DNA from: Rhizobium tibeticum
GTDB lineage: Bacteria; Pseudomonadota; Alphaproteobacteria; Rhizobiales; Rhizobiaceae
Assembly (NCBI RefSeq): GCF_900110205.1
Contig: NZ_FOCV01000008.1
Coordinates: 151,013-215,012 of the forward strand
Length of the DNA: 64,000 bases
Reading direction: 5' to 3'
The notes beneath the pieces were generated by a model, which was not told the origin of the DNA, ran no database searches, and worked only from the letters and a program-made list of their open reading frames with translations. The position numbers and the translations under genes were made by a program. Below, piece after piece: positions 51,403 through 61,820 of the stretch. Numbering within the stretch: position 1 is the stretch's first letter; each line of letters opens with the position of its first letter.

Positions 51403-53022
51403 CTATTGCATCCTCAGCACCATCTCTGCTGCCTTTTCCGCGATCATGATCACCGGGGAGTTCGTATTGCCGGACACGATCGTCGGCATGATCGAGGCAT
51501 CGACGACGCGTAGCTTCTCAAGCCCGTGCACGCGTAGCTTTGCATCCACCACCGCCATCGGATCGCTTCCCATCCTGCAGGTGCCGACAGGATGAAAGAT
51601 CGTGGTGGCGATATCACCTGCACGCCGGATCAACTCGTCATCGCTCTGATATTCCCGGCCCGGCAGCATCTCCTGCGGTCGAAAACGGGAGATAGCCTTC
51701 GTTTCCATCAGGCTGCGCGCATGACGGATCGAATTTGCCGAGAGCAGCCGGTCGCCCGTGGTCGAAAGATAGTTGGGACGAATTTCAGGGGCGGCCGAGG
51801 CATCACGTGTCGTTATATGCACCGTGCCGCGACTTTCCGGCCGGAGGTTGCAGACAGAGACAGTCACGGCAGGATAACGATGCAGCGGCTCGCCGAGCCG
51901 GTCGGTGCTGAGCGGCTGAACGTGATATTCGAGATCGGCGGTAGCGACGGACGGATCGCTTTTGGCGAAGATCCCGAGCTGGCTTGGCGCCATCGAGAGC
52001 GGACCGGAACGGCTGATCGCATACTGCAAACCCATGCCCGCACGGGCAAACAGGTTATGGTAAAGCTGGTTCAGCGTGCGCGCACCCTCGATCCTGAAGA
52101 CGGTTCGGATCTGCAGATGGTCTTGCAGGTTTTCGCCGACACCCTGAAGCTCATGATGCAGGGGAATGCCGAGGCTCGACAGCACATCCGGTCGCCCGAC
52201 GCCCGAAAGCTCCAGAATTTTCGGGGAGTTGATCGAACCCGCAGACAGAATGACCTCGCGCGACGCGCGGGCGACGCAGGAGCGGCCATTGAGGCGAAAG
52301 CGCACGCCGGATACAGCCTTGCCATCAAATTCCAGCCGCTCGGTCTCCGCGCCCGTCAGCACGCGCAGGTTCTCCCGCTTCATCGCCGGGCGCAGGAAGG
52401 CTTTCGTCGTGTTCCAGCGCAGGCCGCCCTTCTGATTGACCTCGAAATAGCCGGACCCTTCATTGTCGCCGTCGTTGAAATCGTCGGTCTTGCGGATACC
52501 GAGTTCCTCGGCCGCATCGCGAAAGGCATCGAGGATCGGCCAGGACAGCCGCTGGCGTTCGACGCGCCACTCGCCTCCCGCCCCGTGCAAGGCCGATTTT
52601 CCGCGATAATTGTCTTCCGATTTCAGGAACCAGGGCAGCACGTCATCCCAGCCCCAACCGGCATTGCCTGCCTGCCGCCAGCCGTCGTAATCCGCCGCCT
52701 GCCCGCGCATATAGATCATGCCGTTGATCGAGGAGCAGCCGCCGAGCACCTTTCCGCGCGGATAATTGAGCGTCCGGCCATTGAGGCTGGCCTCAGCTGC
52801 CGTCTTCATCATCCAGTCGGTGCGCGGATTGCCCATGCAATAGAGGTAGCCGATCGGCACATGGACCCAGTGATACCGATCCGAGCCGCCGGCCTCGAGC
52901 AGCAGCACCCGGTTTCTCGGATCAGCCGAGAGCCGGTTTGCCATCACGCAACCGGCCGACCCCGCACCGACGACGATGAAATCGTAAACGCCTTCATCCA
53001 CAGGCGCTTCATTCATGGGCAT
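51403..53022 (-). CDS. GMC family FAD-dependent oxidoreductase (choline-dehydrogenase-like)
   Basis: A 539-residue flavoenzyme of the glucose-methanol-choline family. N-terminal FAD loop [17 protein letters not shown] (about 15-31), [20 protein letters not shown] (GMC signature 1), [16 protein letters not shown] (signature 2) and catalytic His/Asn region [10 protein letters not shown]...[17 protein letters not shown]. These enzymes oxidise alcohols, polyols or sugars and pass electrons to quinone or oxygen. ATG 53022 lies 2 bases after the kinase stop; the longer frame overlaps the kinase. It is the last gene of the nine-gene operon and probably performs a first or side oxidation of its substrate. 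Confidence 0.9.
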   Translation of the reverse strand: MPMNEAPVDEGVYDFIVVGAGSAGCVMANRLSADPRNRVLLLEAGGSDRYHWVHVPIGYLYCMGNPRTDWMMKTAAEASLNGRTLNYPRGKVLGGCSSINGMIYMRGQAADYDGWRQAGNAGWGWDDVLPWFLKSEDNYRGKSALHGAGGEWRVERQRLSWPILDAFRDAAEELGIRKTDDFNDGDNEGSGYFEVNQKGGLRWNTTKAFLRPAMKRENLRVLTGAETERLEFDGKAVSGVRFRLNGRSCVARASREVILSAGSINSPKILELSGVGRPDVLSSLGIPLHHELQGVGENLQDHLQIRTVFRIEGARTLNQLYHNLFARAGMGLQYAISRSGPLSMAPSQLGIFAKSDPSVATADLEYHVQPLSTDRLGEPLHRYPAVTVSVCNLRPESRGTVHITTRDASAAPEIRPNYLSTTGDRLLSANSIRHARSLMETKAISRFRPQEMLPGREYQSDDELIRRAGDIATTIFHPVGTCRMGSDPMAVVDAKLRVHGLEKLRVVDASIMPTIVSGNTNSPVIMIAEKAAEMVLRMQ

Positions 53023-53024
53023 GG

Positions 53025-54554
53025 TCACGCTGCAACTCCTTTTGCGAGACTTTGCGCCTCCGAAAGCCGCCGCCACAGCGGTGTCATCGCCTCGTTAATA
53101 TCCTTGTAAAGTCCGTAACGACGGGCGTAGTGGGCCGAAAGCACAGCATTGGGCTGATAATGCCGATCGGTTCGCACCATGGCGGTGGCTCCTTCGGTGA
53201 AATCGGCAAACAATCCGACACCGGTCCCGGCCGCAATCGCAGCCCCTAGCGCCCCGGTCTCCCGCGACACAGCAACGGTGACGGGAACGCCCAATACATC
53301 CGCAAAAATCTGCGGCCAGAGCCTGCTGCGCGACCCACCGCCAGAGAGCACCGCCTCCTCGAAGGTCGCACCCGCCTTGCGGATGGTCTCGATATGCTGA
53401 CGATGACCGAAGGCGACACCTTCCAGAAGTGCGCGGATCAGATGCCCCTTGGTGTGCCAGCCAGCCATGCCATAGAAACCGGCTCGCGCATGGCCATCCT
53501 GCTGGGCGCCATAGAGATAGGGGTGATAGAGCGGATCATCCGCAAGCGGCGCGACCGCAGCCGCGAGCGCGCAAGCCGCGTCGAAGGGCGAGACGCCCTC
53601 CTGATGCTCGTCCTCGAAGAATTCCCGCACCAGCCATTCGAGATTGGCGGCCGATGTGGCGCTGTTTTCCATCGCCATGTAGCGGCTGCGGTCGAAGGTG
53701 GAGGACATGAAAACCGGGCCATCGAGGTCGGGGCCATCGATGATCACCTGATTGATGCTCCAGGTGCCGGCGATGATCGAGGCGCTGCCGGTGCGCGACA
53801 CCCCCGAGCCGAGCGCCGACGCCACAACATCGAACAGCCCGCCAACAACCGGCGTGCCCGCGGCAAGCCCGGTCTCTGTCGCCACATCTTCCGTTACATG
53901 CCCTGCGATATCGGTACTTTCGATCAACGGCGGCAGCATATGCATGCTGTCGGCAAGCCCGTAGGCCGCCATCAGCGTCCTGTCGTAGCGGCGGGCGGCG
54001 AGATCCAGCAAGCCGGCGCCGGACATGTCGGAAACCTCGCTGACACGGTTTCCCGTCAGCCGGTTGACGACGAAATCCTTGGAGAGGAACACCGTGCCGA
54101 TGCGCTGGAAAAGCTCGGGACGATGGCGTTTCAGCCAGGCGAGCAGCGTCGGCGTTTGGGAGGGCCAGGGGCGCTGGCGAGCGATCGGCACCGTGCGGTC
54201 GCCGACCCCTTCGGCCGCCCATTCCTCAACAAGCCCGATCGCGCGCGTATCGAGCGACTGGATGCCGAGAAGCGGCTGGCCGTCGCGATCGAGCGCATAG
54301 AGCCCGTTACCATGGCCGGCGCAGCCGATGGCCGCGATATCCTTGGCAGCAATGCCCGCTCTGTCGAGGCAGGTGCGGATCACCCGTTTGGCATTGGCCC
54401 AGAGTTCGCCGAGATCCCGCTCCACATGACCGGGGCACGGCATGCGGCTATGGCCCTCCTCTCCGGCATAGGCCACCTCCCTGCCCTTAAGATCGAAAAT
54501 CACGGCCTTGATGACGGTGTTTCCGGCATCGAGCCCCAACAGATATTTTTCCAT
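53025..54554 (-). CDS. FGGY-family carbohydrate (polyol) kinase
   Basis: A 509-residue kinase with two actin-like domains: [21 protein letters not shown] (phosphate-1 loop), [21 protein letters not shown] (substrate-side loop), SGTW-like [10 protein letters not shown] and [21 protein letters not shown] (C-terminal FGGY signature). Relatives include xylulose, erythritol (EryA) and LsrK kinases, and the substrate is not predictable. ATG 54554 follows GGGAGGGG; the frame upstream to 54659 would be non-homologous. Operon position between aldolase and GMC enzyme suggests a polyol or ketose substrate. Confidence 0.9.
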   Translation of the reverse strand: MEKYLLGLDAGNTVIKAVIFDLKGREVAYAGEEGHSRMPCPGHVERDLGELWANAKRVIRTCLDRAGIAAKDIAAIGCAGHGNGLYALDRDGQPLLGIQSLDTRAIGLVEEWAAEGVGDRTVPIARQRPWPSQTPTLLAWLKRHRPELFQRIGTVFLSKDFVVNRLTGNRVSEVSDMSGAGLLDLAARRYDRTLMAAYGLADSMHMLPPLIESTDIAGHVTEDVATETGLAAGTPVVGGLFDVVASALGSGVSRTGSASIIAGTWSINQVIIDGPDLDGPVFMSSTFDRSRYMAMENSATSAANLEWLVREFFEDEHQEGVSPFDAACALAAAVAPLADDPLYHPYLYGAQQDGHARAGFYGMAGWHTKGHLIRALLEGVAFGHRQHIETIRKAGATFEEAVLSGGGSRSRLWPQIFADVLGVPVTVAVSRETGALGAAIAAGTGVGLFADFTEGATAMVRTDRHYQPNAVLSAHYARRYGLYKDINEAMTPLWRRLSEAQSLAKGVAA

Positions 54555-54617
54555 TCCGAACCCCTCCCAAGGTTCTGACAGTCTTGCGCGGTTCGGGCCG
54601 AAAGCCCAGCGCCGACA

Positions 54618-54646
54618 CCCTCTTCTCCTCGCTGGGGAGAAGAGGG
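54618..54646. repeat. RIME-like palindromic repeat, short form
   Basis: Arms CCCTCTTCTCC (54618-54628) and GGAGAAGAGGG (54636-54646). Same CTTCTCC/GGAGAAG core as the larger element near 61.8 kb. It lies in the 101-base gap between aldolase and kinase genes and would form a hairpin in the operon mRNA. Confidence 0.65.
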
Positions 54647-54655
54647 AACCCAACC

Positions 54656-55498
54656 TCATCCCTGCTGATAAAGCGCAAACGCCTCCTCGCCACTCTTGTC
54701 CTCATGGATGATCGCCATCAGACCGCGGACGACGGCGCTCGGATTGGTATGCTGATAGATATTGCGTCCATAGACCATGCCCATCGCCCCCTGCCGCATC
54801 AAGCCGGCGGATTTGGCGAAGACGGCGGACAGGTCTTCCTTGCCGCCGCCGCGCACCAGCACCGGGCAGCGCGCTGCCTCAACCACGCGGTGGAAGTCCC
54901 CCGCGTTGGTCGTCGGGTCGGCCTTGACGATATCGGCGCCCATTTCGCGGGCAAGCCGCGTCAGCGTCACGATCTTCTCGGCATCGCCATCGACCATGTA
55001 GCCGCCGCGCTCGGTTACCGGCTGCATCACCAGCGGTTCGATCATCAGCGGCATGCCGTATTTCTCGCAGTCGGCGCGGACGCGGGCAATGTTCTGGACG
55101 CACTGGCGGAAGAGATCGGGCTCGTCCGGCAGCATGAACAGATTGACAACGACGCAGGCAGCATCCATCTGCAGCGCGCCGATCAGCGGCTCGGCCTCGT
55201 TCTGCAGCACGGCCCACATATCCCGGTGACGGATGCGGTTGTAGGGATTGCCCATGTCGATGCGCATGACCAGCGCCGGCTTGTCCTTGCCGGGCAGGCT
55301 CTGTAGGAGGTCGGCCTGGCCGTAATTCATCTGGATCGCATCGGGCTTCGCATCGACCAACGCCTTCAGAACGGCCGGCATATTTTCCAGCCCGTCGAGA
55401 AAAGACGGCTCGTTACAAACGCCATGATCGATCGCCACATCCAGGCAACGGCCGTTGCGGAACAGCCGGTTCATCCGGACCTTGCTGATGTCTCGCAT
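54656..55498 (-). CDS. Class I aldolase, DeoC/LacD (LsrF/FbaB-like) family
   Basis: A 280-residue TIM-barrel aldolase. The Schiff-base Lys is K192 in GADIVKADPTTNAG, and VAIDHGV (21-27) and PVLVRGGGKED are the phosphate-binding and strand-8 regions seen in LsrF and archaeal-type fructose-bisphosphate aldolases. It should cleave or thiolyse a ketose phosphate to a three-carbon phosphate and a second product. Its start overlaps the end of the GlpD-like gene by 28 bases, so the two are tightly coupled. Confidence 0.88.
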   Translation of the reverse strand: MRDISKVRMNRLFRNGRCLDVAIDHGVCNEPSFLDGLENMPAVLKALVDAKPDAIQMNYGQADLLQSLPGKDKPALVMRIDMGNPYNRIRHRDMWAVLQNEAEPLIGALQMDAACVVVNLFMLPDEPDLFRQCVQNIARVRADCEKYGMPLMIEPLVMQPVTERGGYMVDGDAEKIVTLTRLAREMGADIVKADPTTNAGDFHRVVEAARCPVLVRGGGKEDLSAVFAKSAGLMRQGAMGMVYGRNIYQHTNPSAVVRGLMAIIHEDKSGEEAFALYQQG

Positions 55499-57219
55499 AG
55501 TTCACTCCTTTGTTCGTTCCTCGCGGAAAGGGTATCCTCCGAAACGCCGTGGCGGTCGTTCAGGAGGGTCAGAAAACGGGCGCGCTCTTCGGCCGCGCGC
55601 TGGGGCGGCCAGCCCTTCTCGGCGGCGAGGATAGCAAGGGCGACATCTGCAACATCAAGCGAAAGCTCGCCGCTGACGGCCAGCGTCGTTCGCCGCAGCA
55701 GCAGATCATCCAGATGCTCGACTGCCTCAGAGCGGATGAGATGGATGAGTTCGCGGGCGCTGTAGCCGGCGTGGGGCAGGGCTTGATCCGCGCCCGCGCA
55801 GATAAAGCGGGCGATCTCGGCGGCATCGGTGCCATAGCGTGTAAAGAGCGTGGCGACACGATCGGCGGCAAGGCCAGTCGTGGCCGAAAGTTGCCGCAGC
55901 CAGTCATCGCGATCATCAGGAAAGCCGCGCCCTCCCCCGAACGTGCGTTCGGCTGTATCCAGCCGGCGCGGCAAGCCAAGCTGTTCCAGCGCCATGTCGG
56001 CGGCGAGTTCCCCGAAGGAACGGAAAGTCGTCCACTTGCCGCCGATCATGCAGAGCACAGGGGGACCGCCATCGCTGCCTTCAAGCATCGTGCAGAAATG
56101 ATCGCGCGGAATGCGGCCGGTAAAACTGTCGTTGCTGGCGGGCAACGGCCGCACGCCCGCAAACTGGAAGACAATCTCCTCCGGCCGAATGACGATGCCC
56201 GGCAACACGAAGGCGAGCGATTGCAGGATATAATCCCGTTCGTCTGCCTCGCAGCGCACAGTTCTAGGGTCGTCCACCCGGATATCCGTCGAACCGACCA
56301 GCACCTTGCCGAGATAGGGAAACAGGATGCAGATGCGTCCGTCCTCGTTCTCGTAATAGATCATGTGGCCGTCGAGCATGTCGCGCAGGCCGGGATGATC
56401 GATGATCAGGTGCGAGCCCTTCGTACCGCCCATCAGCGGCGCGGGCCGTGCATCCTCCGGAAAGAGCGCGCCGTTGGCAATATCGATCCAGCCGCCGGTG
56501 GCGTTGATGATGAGAGACGGGTTGATCGTCAGCACCTCGCCGGAGACGTCGTCGCGCAGGAGGAAACCTCCAGCCGGGGCTTGCTCGATCGTTGCATAGT
56601 TCAAAGCAGCGGCATTCGGGCCGGCAGAGAGCCCGTCGCGCAAGATCTCGACACCGATGCGCTCCGGGTGACTGACCCAGGCGTCGTAATAGGTGGCGGA
56701 ATTGCGGATCGCGGAATTGAGCGCAGGCCATTTGGCAAGCGTGCTGCGACGACCGCGAAACTGATGCTTCGGCATCAATGCGCGCTTGCGGGTCAGGAAA
56801 TCATAGATGCCGAGCCCTGCCTTGATGGTGATGGCGCCCCGGCGGCTCGGGCGGTGGGTGAGGCCGAGGAAACGCACGATGCCGTTGCCGAGGCCGGAGA
56901 AGACATCGAAGATCGGAACGGTGGTCGGCAGCGGCGCGACGTAATGCGGCGCGTTGCGCAGCAGCCGGTCACGCTCAACCAGCGATTCCCGGACAAGGCT
57001 GAACTCGCCATTTTCGAGATAGCGCAGGCCGCCATGCACCATGCGCGACAGCGCTGCACTCGCACCCGAGCAATAATCGCCCCTCTCGACGAGCAGCACG
57101 TTCACACCCTGCAGCGCAAGCTCACGAAAGACGCTGAGCCCGTTGATGCCGCCGCCGAGGACGCACACGTCCACCTTCGGGCTCTTGCGGAGCCCGTCCA
57201 ATGTCTCTTCACGGTTCAT
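55471..57219 (-). CDS. GlpD/EryB-like FAD-dependent polyol-phosphate dehydrogenase
   Basis: A 582-residue membrane-associated flavoprotein of the glycerol-3-phosphate dehydrogenase family. FAD loop VCVLGGGINGLSVFRELALQG (about 18-38), SRMVHGGLRYLENGEFSLVRE, which is the GlpD active-site region, and LFPYLGKVLVGSTD. The C-terminal cap domain (from about 400) is complete. GlpD and EryB oxidise glycerol-3-phosphate and erythritol phosphate, respectively, feeding the quinone pool. Next to a kinase and an aldolase, a different polyol phosphate is probable. Confidence 0.9.
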   Translation of the reverse strand: MNREETLDGLRKSPKVDVCVLGGGINGLSVFRELALQGVNVLLVERGDYCSGASAALSRMVHGGLRYLENGEFSLVRESLVERDRLLRNAPHYVAPLPTTVPIFDVFSGLGNGIVRFLGLTHRPSRRGAITIKAGLGIYDFLTRKRALMPKHQFRGRRSTLAKWPALNSAIRNSATYYDAWVSHPERIGVEILRDGLSAGPNAAALNYATIEQAPAGGFLLRDDVSGEVLTINPSLIINATGGWIDIANGALFPEDARPAPLMGGTKGSHLIIDHPGLRDMLDGHMIYYENEDGRICILFPYLGKVLVGSTDIRVDDPRTVRCEADERDYILQSLAFVLPGIVIRPEEIVFQFAGVRPLPASNDSFTGRIPRDHFCTMLEGSDGGPPVLCMIGGKWTTFRSFGELAADMALEQLGLPRRLDTAERTFGGGRGFPDDRDDWLRQLSATTGLAADRVATLFTRYGTDAAEIARFICAGADQALPHAGYSARELIHLIRSEAVEHLDDLLLRRTTLAVSGELSLDVADVALAILAAEKGWPPQRAAEERARFLTLLNDRHGVSEDTLSARNEQRSELCETSARSG

Positions 57220-57230
57220 ATGACAGCCTG

Positions 57231-58226
57231 TTATCCGTCCATGTTGGCCAGTTTCGCAGCCAGCGCCGCGTCGATGGCCGAAAGTTCTTCCGCAGTAAGC
57301 CTGAGTGTTCCGGCCCGCGCATTGTCGAGCGCCTGCGCCGGGTTTCGCGCGCCACAGAGGGCAAAGGTCACGCCGGGCTGCGCCAGCGTCCAGGCGATCA
57401 CCACCTGCGCGATGCTGGCCTCATGCCGCTCCGCGACCGGCCGGATCGCCTCGGAAAACGCCTTCGCCTTCTGCCGGTTGGCGACGGAGAAGCGCGGGTT
57501 GTCCTTGCGCTGGTCATCACCCGAAAAGACGCGGTCCGGTTCGATGGTGCCGGAGAGCAGGCCGAGCGCCAGCGAGGAATAGCTGAGCGTCGACACGCCG
57601 TTTTGAACGGTGAGCGGCAGCAGGCCCGCCTCGATCTCGCGATCGATCATGCTGAACCGCTCCTGGATCGCATCGAGCGATCCGGTGCTGATATATTGCT
57701 GAAGCTCGGAGCGATCGACATTACTGGCGCCGATGGCGCGGATCTTGCCGGCCGCCCTCAGCTCTTCCAGCGCCCGCACCGTCTCCTCGATCTGCGTCGT
57801 CGCGTCCTGCCAGTGGGTGATGTAGAGATCGATATAATCCGTGCCGAGCCGGCGCAGGCTTTCCTCCACCTCATGGATGATCGAGTCGCGCCCGAGATAG
57901 CGGTGAACCGGTTTGCCGTCCTGATCGAAGAAGTGATTGCCCTTCCGCGTATGCCAGACAAGGCCGCATTTGGTGGCGATGACGGCCTTGTCGCGGCGCC
58001 CGGCAATCGCCTTGCCGACGATCTCTTCCGAGCGGCCGAGACCATAGGCCGGAGCCGTGTCAATGAGGGTCACGCCGGCATCGAGCGAGGCCTGAATGGC
58101 GGCTATGGATTGCGCCTCGTCGGTCCCGCCCCACATCCAGCCGCCGATCGCCCAGGTGCCGAGCCCGACGGCAGACGCCTTGACGCCGGAGCGCCCGATC
58201 TCGCGGATCAACTGTTCGCTGCTCAT
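57231..58226 (-). CDS. Aldo/keto reductase
   Basis: A 331-residue NAD(P)H-dependent TIM-barrel oxidoreductase. The tetrad is complete: Asp56 (LIDTAPA), Tyr61 (AYGLG), Lys86 (ATKCG) and His138 (YITHWQD). GLGTWAIGGWMWGG near the N-terminus is typical of the AKR group related to YajO/general stress proteins. It could reduce an aldose to a polyol or an aldehyde made by the aldolase. The ATG overlaps the stop of the SorC gene by 4 bases. Confidence 0.92.
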   Translation of the reverse strand: MSSEQLIREIGRSGVKASAVGLGTWAIGGWMWGGTDEAQSIAAIQASLDAGVTLIDTAPAYGLGRSEEIVGKAIAGRRDKAVIATKCGLVWHTRKGNHFFDQDGKPVHRYLGRDSIIHEVEESLRRLGTDYIDLYITHWQDATTQIEETVRALEELRAAGKIRAIGASNVDRSELQQYISTGSLDAIQERFSMIDREIEAGLLPLTVQNGVSTLSYSSLALGLLSGTIEPDRVFSGDDQRKDNPRFSVANRQKAKAFSEAIRPVAERHEASIAQVVIAWTLAQPGVTFALCGARNPAQALDNARAGTLRLTAEELSAIDAALAAKLANMDG

Positions 58227-59230
58227 GCCGAAAACCCTTCCTCGGATGCTATTTCAAGAATGCGTGCCCCGGTCGCCTCGTCGGTGACGAGCGTATCGAG
58301 GTGGTTGCCTCGCAGCACGCTCAGGATCGAGCTGGCCTTGTTGAGGCCGCTTGCCACGCCGATCTTCGTCGGGATCGAGGCGAACTCTTCCAGCGTCAGA
58401 GAAACGAGTACTCGGTTGAGACTGTAGTCGCAGACCCGGCCCTCACCATCGAGCAGATGAGCGAGCAGTTCCGCGCTCGCACCGGAATGTTCGATGGCCT
58501 TGCGGTCCTCGCTGGAGGAGGGGTGCAGATCGTAATAGGTCGAATCTGTGCTGAGGATCGAGCCGATGCCGACCACCGCAATCTTGGCCTCCCGCGCCCG
58601 CTGGAAGACATCGGCGACGGCGCGCATATTGATCAGCATGTCCCGCTGCTCGGCATCATCGGCAAAGAGCGGCGCATGGATCTGATAGGAGCGTCCACCG
58701 AGCCGGTCTGCCATCAGGGTCGAGACGTGGTTGACGTCGGTATAGTGCTTGCCCTGCACGCAGCCGGTCGCCGGGATCACCTCGACATCGAAGCGGCGAG
58801 CGGGCTGCAGGCCGGCGACGACGGCGCCGACACCCTTGCCGCCGGTGATGCAGATCGTGTCGCCATCAGCAATTTCCTCCAGCAGCAGCCGTGCCGCCGC
58901 TTCCCCAACCGCTTGCAGCGCCGTCTGCGGATTATCGGAAACGGTCGGCACCACCACGGCGCGACCGATGCCGCCGAGTGCCAGCAGGCGTTCTTCCATA
59001 TCCACCAGCGGTTCGACCGGCGACTTGATCTTGATTTCGACGAGGCCGAGTTGGCGGCCGCGCTTGATCAGCCGGTTCACGGTGGCGTGCGAGATGCCGA
59101 GCTGGTCGGCAATCTGCGATTGCGTCAAACCTTCGAGAAAGTGCAGCACGAGCGCCTGGTGCATCTGGCGCGCGATGACGATTTCCTCGCGCGGCGCAGT
59201 TGTCTTGGGTTTCAGTTTGGCAATCGGCAT
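58223..59230 (-). CDS. SorC/DeoR-type sugar-binding transcriptional regulator
   Basis: A 335-residue regulator. N-terminal helix-turn-helix LTQSQIADQLGISHATVNRLIKRGRQLG (about 35-62) and a large C-terminal phosphosugar-binding domain of the SorC family (VVPTVSDNPQTALQAVGEAAARLLLEE, TICITGGKGVGAVVAGLQP, IPATGCVQG). Relatives LsrR and EryD repress operons and are released by a phosphorylated substrate. Encoded inside the operon it probably controls, with the perfect palindrome at 63121-63136 as the likely site. Overlaps the AKR gene by 4 bases. Confidence 0.93.
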   Translation of the reverse strand: MPIAKLKPKTTAPREEIVIARQMHQALVLHFLEGLTQSQIADQLGISHATVNRLIKRGRQLGLVEIKIKSPVEPLVDMEERLLALGGIGRAVVVPTVSDNPQTALQAVGEAAARLLLEEIADGDTICITGGKGVGAVVAGLQPARRFDVEVIPATGCVQGKHYTDVNHVSTLMADRLGGRSYQIHAPLFADDAEQRDMLINMRAVADVFQRAREAKIAVVGIGSILSTDSTYYDLHPSSSEDRKAIEHSGASAELLAHLLDGEGRVCDYSLNRVLVSLTLEEFASIPTKIGVASGLNKASSILSVLRGNHLDTLVTDEATGARILEIASEEGFSA

Positions 59231-59231
59231 A

Positions 59232-60221
59232 TCAGGCGGCCTTCCGCTTGTGCAGGAAATGGTCGATGGAGACGGCAGCGAGCAGAATGCAGCCTTTGAT
59301 CATGTCCTGCCAATAGACGGAAACGTCGAGCAGGATCAGCGATGAGGTGACGACTGAGAGCAGCGCGATGCCGAGGATGGCACCGAAGATCGTACCCGAG
59401 CCGCCGTTCAGCGAAGCGCCGCCGATGACCGCCGCAGCGATGATGTTCAGCTCCATGCCGACGCCGAAAGTGGGCGTCGCGGCACCGAAGCGGGACATAT
59501 AGATGACGCCTGCGACACCGGCGAGCGTCGAGCACGGAACCGTCACCCAGAACTTCACCTGGTTGGTGCGGATGCCGGAATAGAGCGCCGCCTTCTCGTT
59601 GCTGCCGGTATAGAACACCTTGCGGAAGGCCGTTGCCCGGCGCAGCAGGAAATCAAACAGGATGACGACGGCGACGAAGATCAGGATCACATAGGGAACG
59701 CCGTAGAAGGTGCCTTGCCCGACCGCCTTGAAGCCTGCCGGCAGCGTGAAGAGCGACAGCGGCGTGCCCTTGGTGATGACCAGGCAAAGCCCGCGCACGA
59801 TCACCATGCCGGCAAGCGAGGTGATGAAGTGGTTGAGCCCCACCACCGTCACGAAGAACCCCATGATCGCCCCAATGGCGCCGCTGGCGAGAATGCCGAT
59901 CAGCGAGGCCGTCCACGGATCGAGTCCGGCAAGGAAAAGCGACCCGGAGAGCACCATGGCAAAGCAGACGACCGAGCCGACCGCGAGATCGATACCGCCG
60001 ACGATGAGCAGGATCGTCATGCCGACGACGACGATGCCTTCCACCGAAAAGCTCATCAGCATGGCGCGGAAGTTGCCGAGCGTGAGGAAGTGCGGCGAGG
60101 CAAAGCTCATGATCATGCAGAGCGTCAGGATGATCGCGATCAACCCCGCTTCGCGCATGGTGCCGATGCGTTTCCAGTGCCCCGTCTTTGCCATGTCCGC
60201 CGCCATCGTGTCGATTGCCAT
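59232..60221 (-). CDS. Sugar ABC transporter permease (RbsC family)
   Basis: A 329-residue inner-membrane protein with about eight to ten helices. Family blocks: FLTLGNFRAMLMSFSVEGIVVVGMTILLIVGGIDLAVGSVV (the G-G-I-D-L-S/A-V-G motif), RRATAFRKVFYTGSNEKAALYSGI and AAAVIGGASLNGGSGTIFGAILG. One permease gene only, which is normal for ribose-type importers as a homodimer. ATG 60221 was preferred; the ATG at 60248 would overlap the ATPase gene by 11 bases. AAGGAGGGAG precedes it. Confidence 0.92.
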   Translation of the reverse strand: MAIDTMAADMAKTGHWKRIGTMREAGLIAIILTLCMIMSFASPHFLTLGNFRAMLMSFSVEGIVVVGMTILLIVGGIDLAVGSVVCFAMVLSGSLFLAGLDPWTASLIGILASGAIGAIMGFFVTVVGLNHFITSLAGMVIVRGLCLVITKGTPLSLFTLPAGFKAVGQGTFYGVPYVILIFVAVVILFDFLLRRATAFRKVFYTGSNEKAALYSGIRTNQVKFWVTVPCSTLAGVAGVIYMSRFGAATPTFGVGMELNIIAAAVIGGASLNGGSGTIFGAILGIALLSVVTSSLILLDVSVYWQDMIKGCILLAAVSIDHFLHKRKAA

Positions 60222-60237
60222 TCCCGTCTCTCCCTCC

Positions 60238-61770
60238 TTACGCGGCATGATCTGCCGTCCTTGCCGCACTGATCCCCGATGCAAGGCGGATCACGGCTTC
60301 TTCCGTCATGTCTTCCGGGCCAAGCTCGCCGGCAAGACGTCCCTCCCTGACGACCAGCACGCGGTCGCAAAGTCCTAGCAATTCCGGCATTTCCGATGAG
60401 ATGACGACGATGCCGATGCCTGAGCGCGCGAGATCGCGCAGCAGCCGATGGATTTCGGTCTTGGCGCCGACATCGATGCCGCGCGTCGGCTCGTCCATCA
60501 GAATCACCTTGGGCTTCACCGCAAGCTGCTTAGCGATCGCCACCTTCTGCTGGTTGCCACCGGACAGCGACTTCACCGGCGCCTCGACGCCGCCCATGCG
60601 CACGGCAAGCCGCCGCGCGAAATCCTCCGCCAGCGCCGCCTCGGCACGGCCGTTCAGCAGGCCCGCATGGTTAGTGAGCGCCTTCAAGTTCAGCACCGAG
60701 ATGTTCTGGGCAATCGACATTTCCAGAAAGATGCCGGACCCCTTGCGGTCTTCCGACAGATAGACGATGCCCGTCTTGACCGCATCCGCATAGGCTCGGA
60801 TCGCCTGTGGCTTGCCATGCAGGCGGACTTCGCCTGCCGTATGTGCTCGAAGCCCGCAAATGCCTTCGGCGATCTCCGTGCGGCCGGAGCCGATCAGGCC
60901 ACCGATGCCGAGGATTTCACCCCGGCGCAGATCGAAGCTGACATCATGGAATCGAGCGCCATCGCCGAGGCCATCCACTTCGAGGATGGTTTCGCTGGAG
61001 GCGTCTTCGGCCCCGAGCTTTTCCGGATAGAGCTGGGTGATCTCGCGGCCAACCATGCGGCGCACAACATCATCGGCCGTGACATCGTCGATCTTGTCGG
61101 TGCAGACATACCGGCCGTCACGAAAGATGGTCACGCGGTCGCAGAGGCTGAAGATCTCGGCCATGCGGTGGCTGATATAGATGATCGAGATGCCGTTCGC
61201 CTTGAGGTCGCGGATGATGGAGAAGAGCTGCTGCGCCTCGGTTTCGGTAAGCGCTGCGGTCGGCTCGTCCAGAATGAGCACGCGGCAGTCGAGCGTCAGC
61301 GCCTTGGCGATCTCGACAAGCTGCTGGCTGGAAATCGGAAGATCCGCGACCTTCTGGCGGACGTCGATGGCAGCCAGCCGGTTCATCACCCGCTGGGCAT
61401 CGCGCTCCAGAGCACCGTAATTCATGAAAGGGGAACGCCGGCGACTGGTCGCGGCCATGAACATATTCTCGGCCACCGTCGCATCAGGGCAGAGCGCGAT
61501 TTCCTGATGCACCAGACCAATGCCGAGCGCCTGCGCGGCAGCCGGTGAAGCGATGCGGATGGGTTTTCCATCGACGCGGATTTCGCCGTCGGTCGGCTGT
61601 AGGACGCCAGCGATGATGTTCATCAGCGTCGACTTTCCGGCGCCATTTTCGCCGCAGAGCGCATGGACTTCGCCGCGCTCGAGCGTGAAGTTGACATCCG
61701 TCAGCGCCCGGATCGCCCCGAAATGCTTGGTCATACCTTGAATGGTGAGCACCGGCTCCGCCATCTTCAT
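60238..61770 (-). CDS. Sugar ABC transporter ATPase, double-domain (RbsA/MglA family)
   Basis: A 510-residue protein of two fused nucleotide-binding domains. First: Walker A GENGAGKS (40-47), [15 protein letters not shown] signature region, [11 protein letters not shown]. Second (from about 260): degenerate Walker [10 protein letters not shown], intact [15 protein letters not shown] signature and [19 protein letters not shown]alker B. This asymmetry is normal for the CUT2 class. It powers the adjacent permease. Confidence 0.94.
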   Translation of the reverse strand: MKMAEPVLTIQGMTKHFGAIRALTDVNFTLERGEVHALCGENGAGKSTLMNIIAGVLQPTDGEIRVDGKPIRIASPAAAQALGIGLVHQEIALCPDATVAENMFMAATSRRRSPFMNYGALERDAQRVMNRLAAIDVRQKVADLPISSQQLVEIAKALTLDCRVLILDEPTAALTETEAQQLFSIIRDLKANGISIIYISHRMAEIFSLCDRVTIFRDGRYVCTDKIDDVTADDVVRRMVGREITQLYPEKLGAEDASSETILEVDGLGDGARFHDVSFDLRRGEILGIGGLIGSGRTEIAEGICGLRAHTAGEVRLHGKPQAIRAYADAVKTGIVYLSEDRKGSGIFLEMSIAQNISVLNLKALTNHAGLLNGRAEAALAEDFARRLAVRMGGVEAPVKSLSGGNQQKVAIAKQLAVKPKVILMDEPTRGIDVGAKTEIHRLLRDLARSGIGIVVISSEMPELLGLCDRVLVVREGRLAGELGPEDMTEEAVIRLASGISAARTADHAA

Positions 61771-61820
61771 TTTCCTTATTCATAGCCAGGTCCCGGATCG
61801 AGGCGGCTGCGATAATCTGC

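Noticed and set aside
55510..57582. A 690-codon open frame on the plus strand
   Set aside because: It is antisense to the GlpD-like gene and the AKR gene, which have clear motifs. It has no family pattern and results from the high GC third positions. The same applies to 679-1536, 7097-7843, 51592-53109, 53394-54578, 57201-58427, 58301-59299 and 60448-61548.
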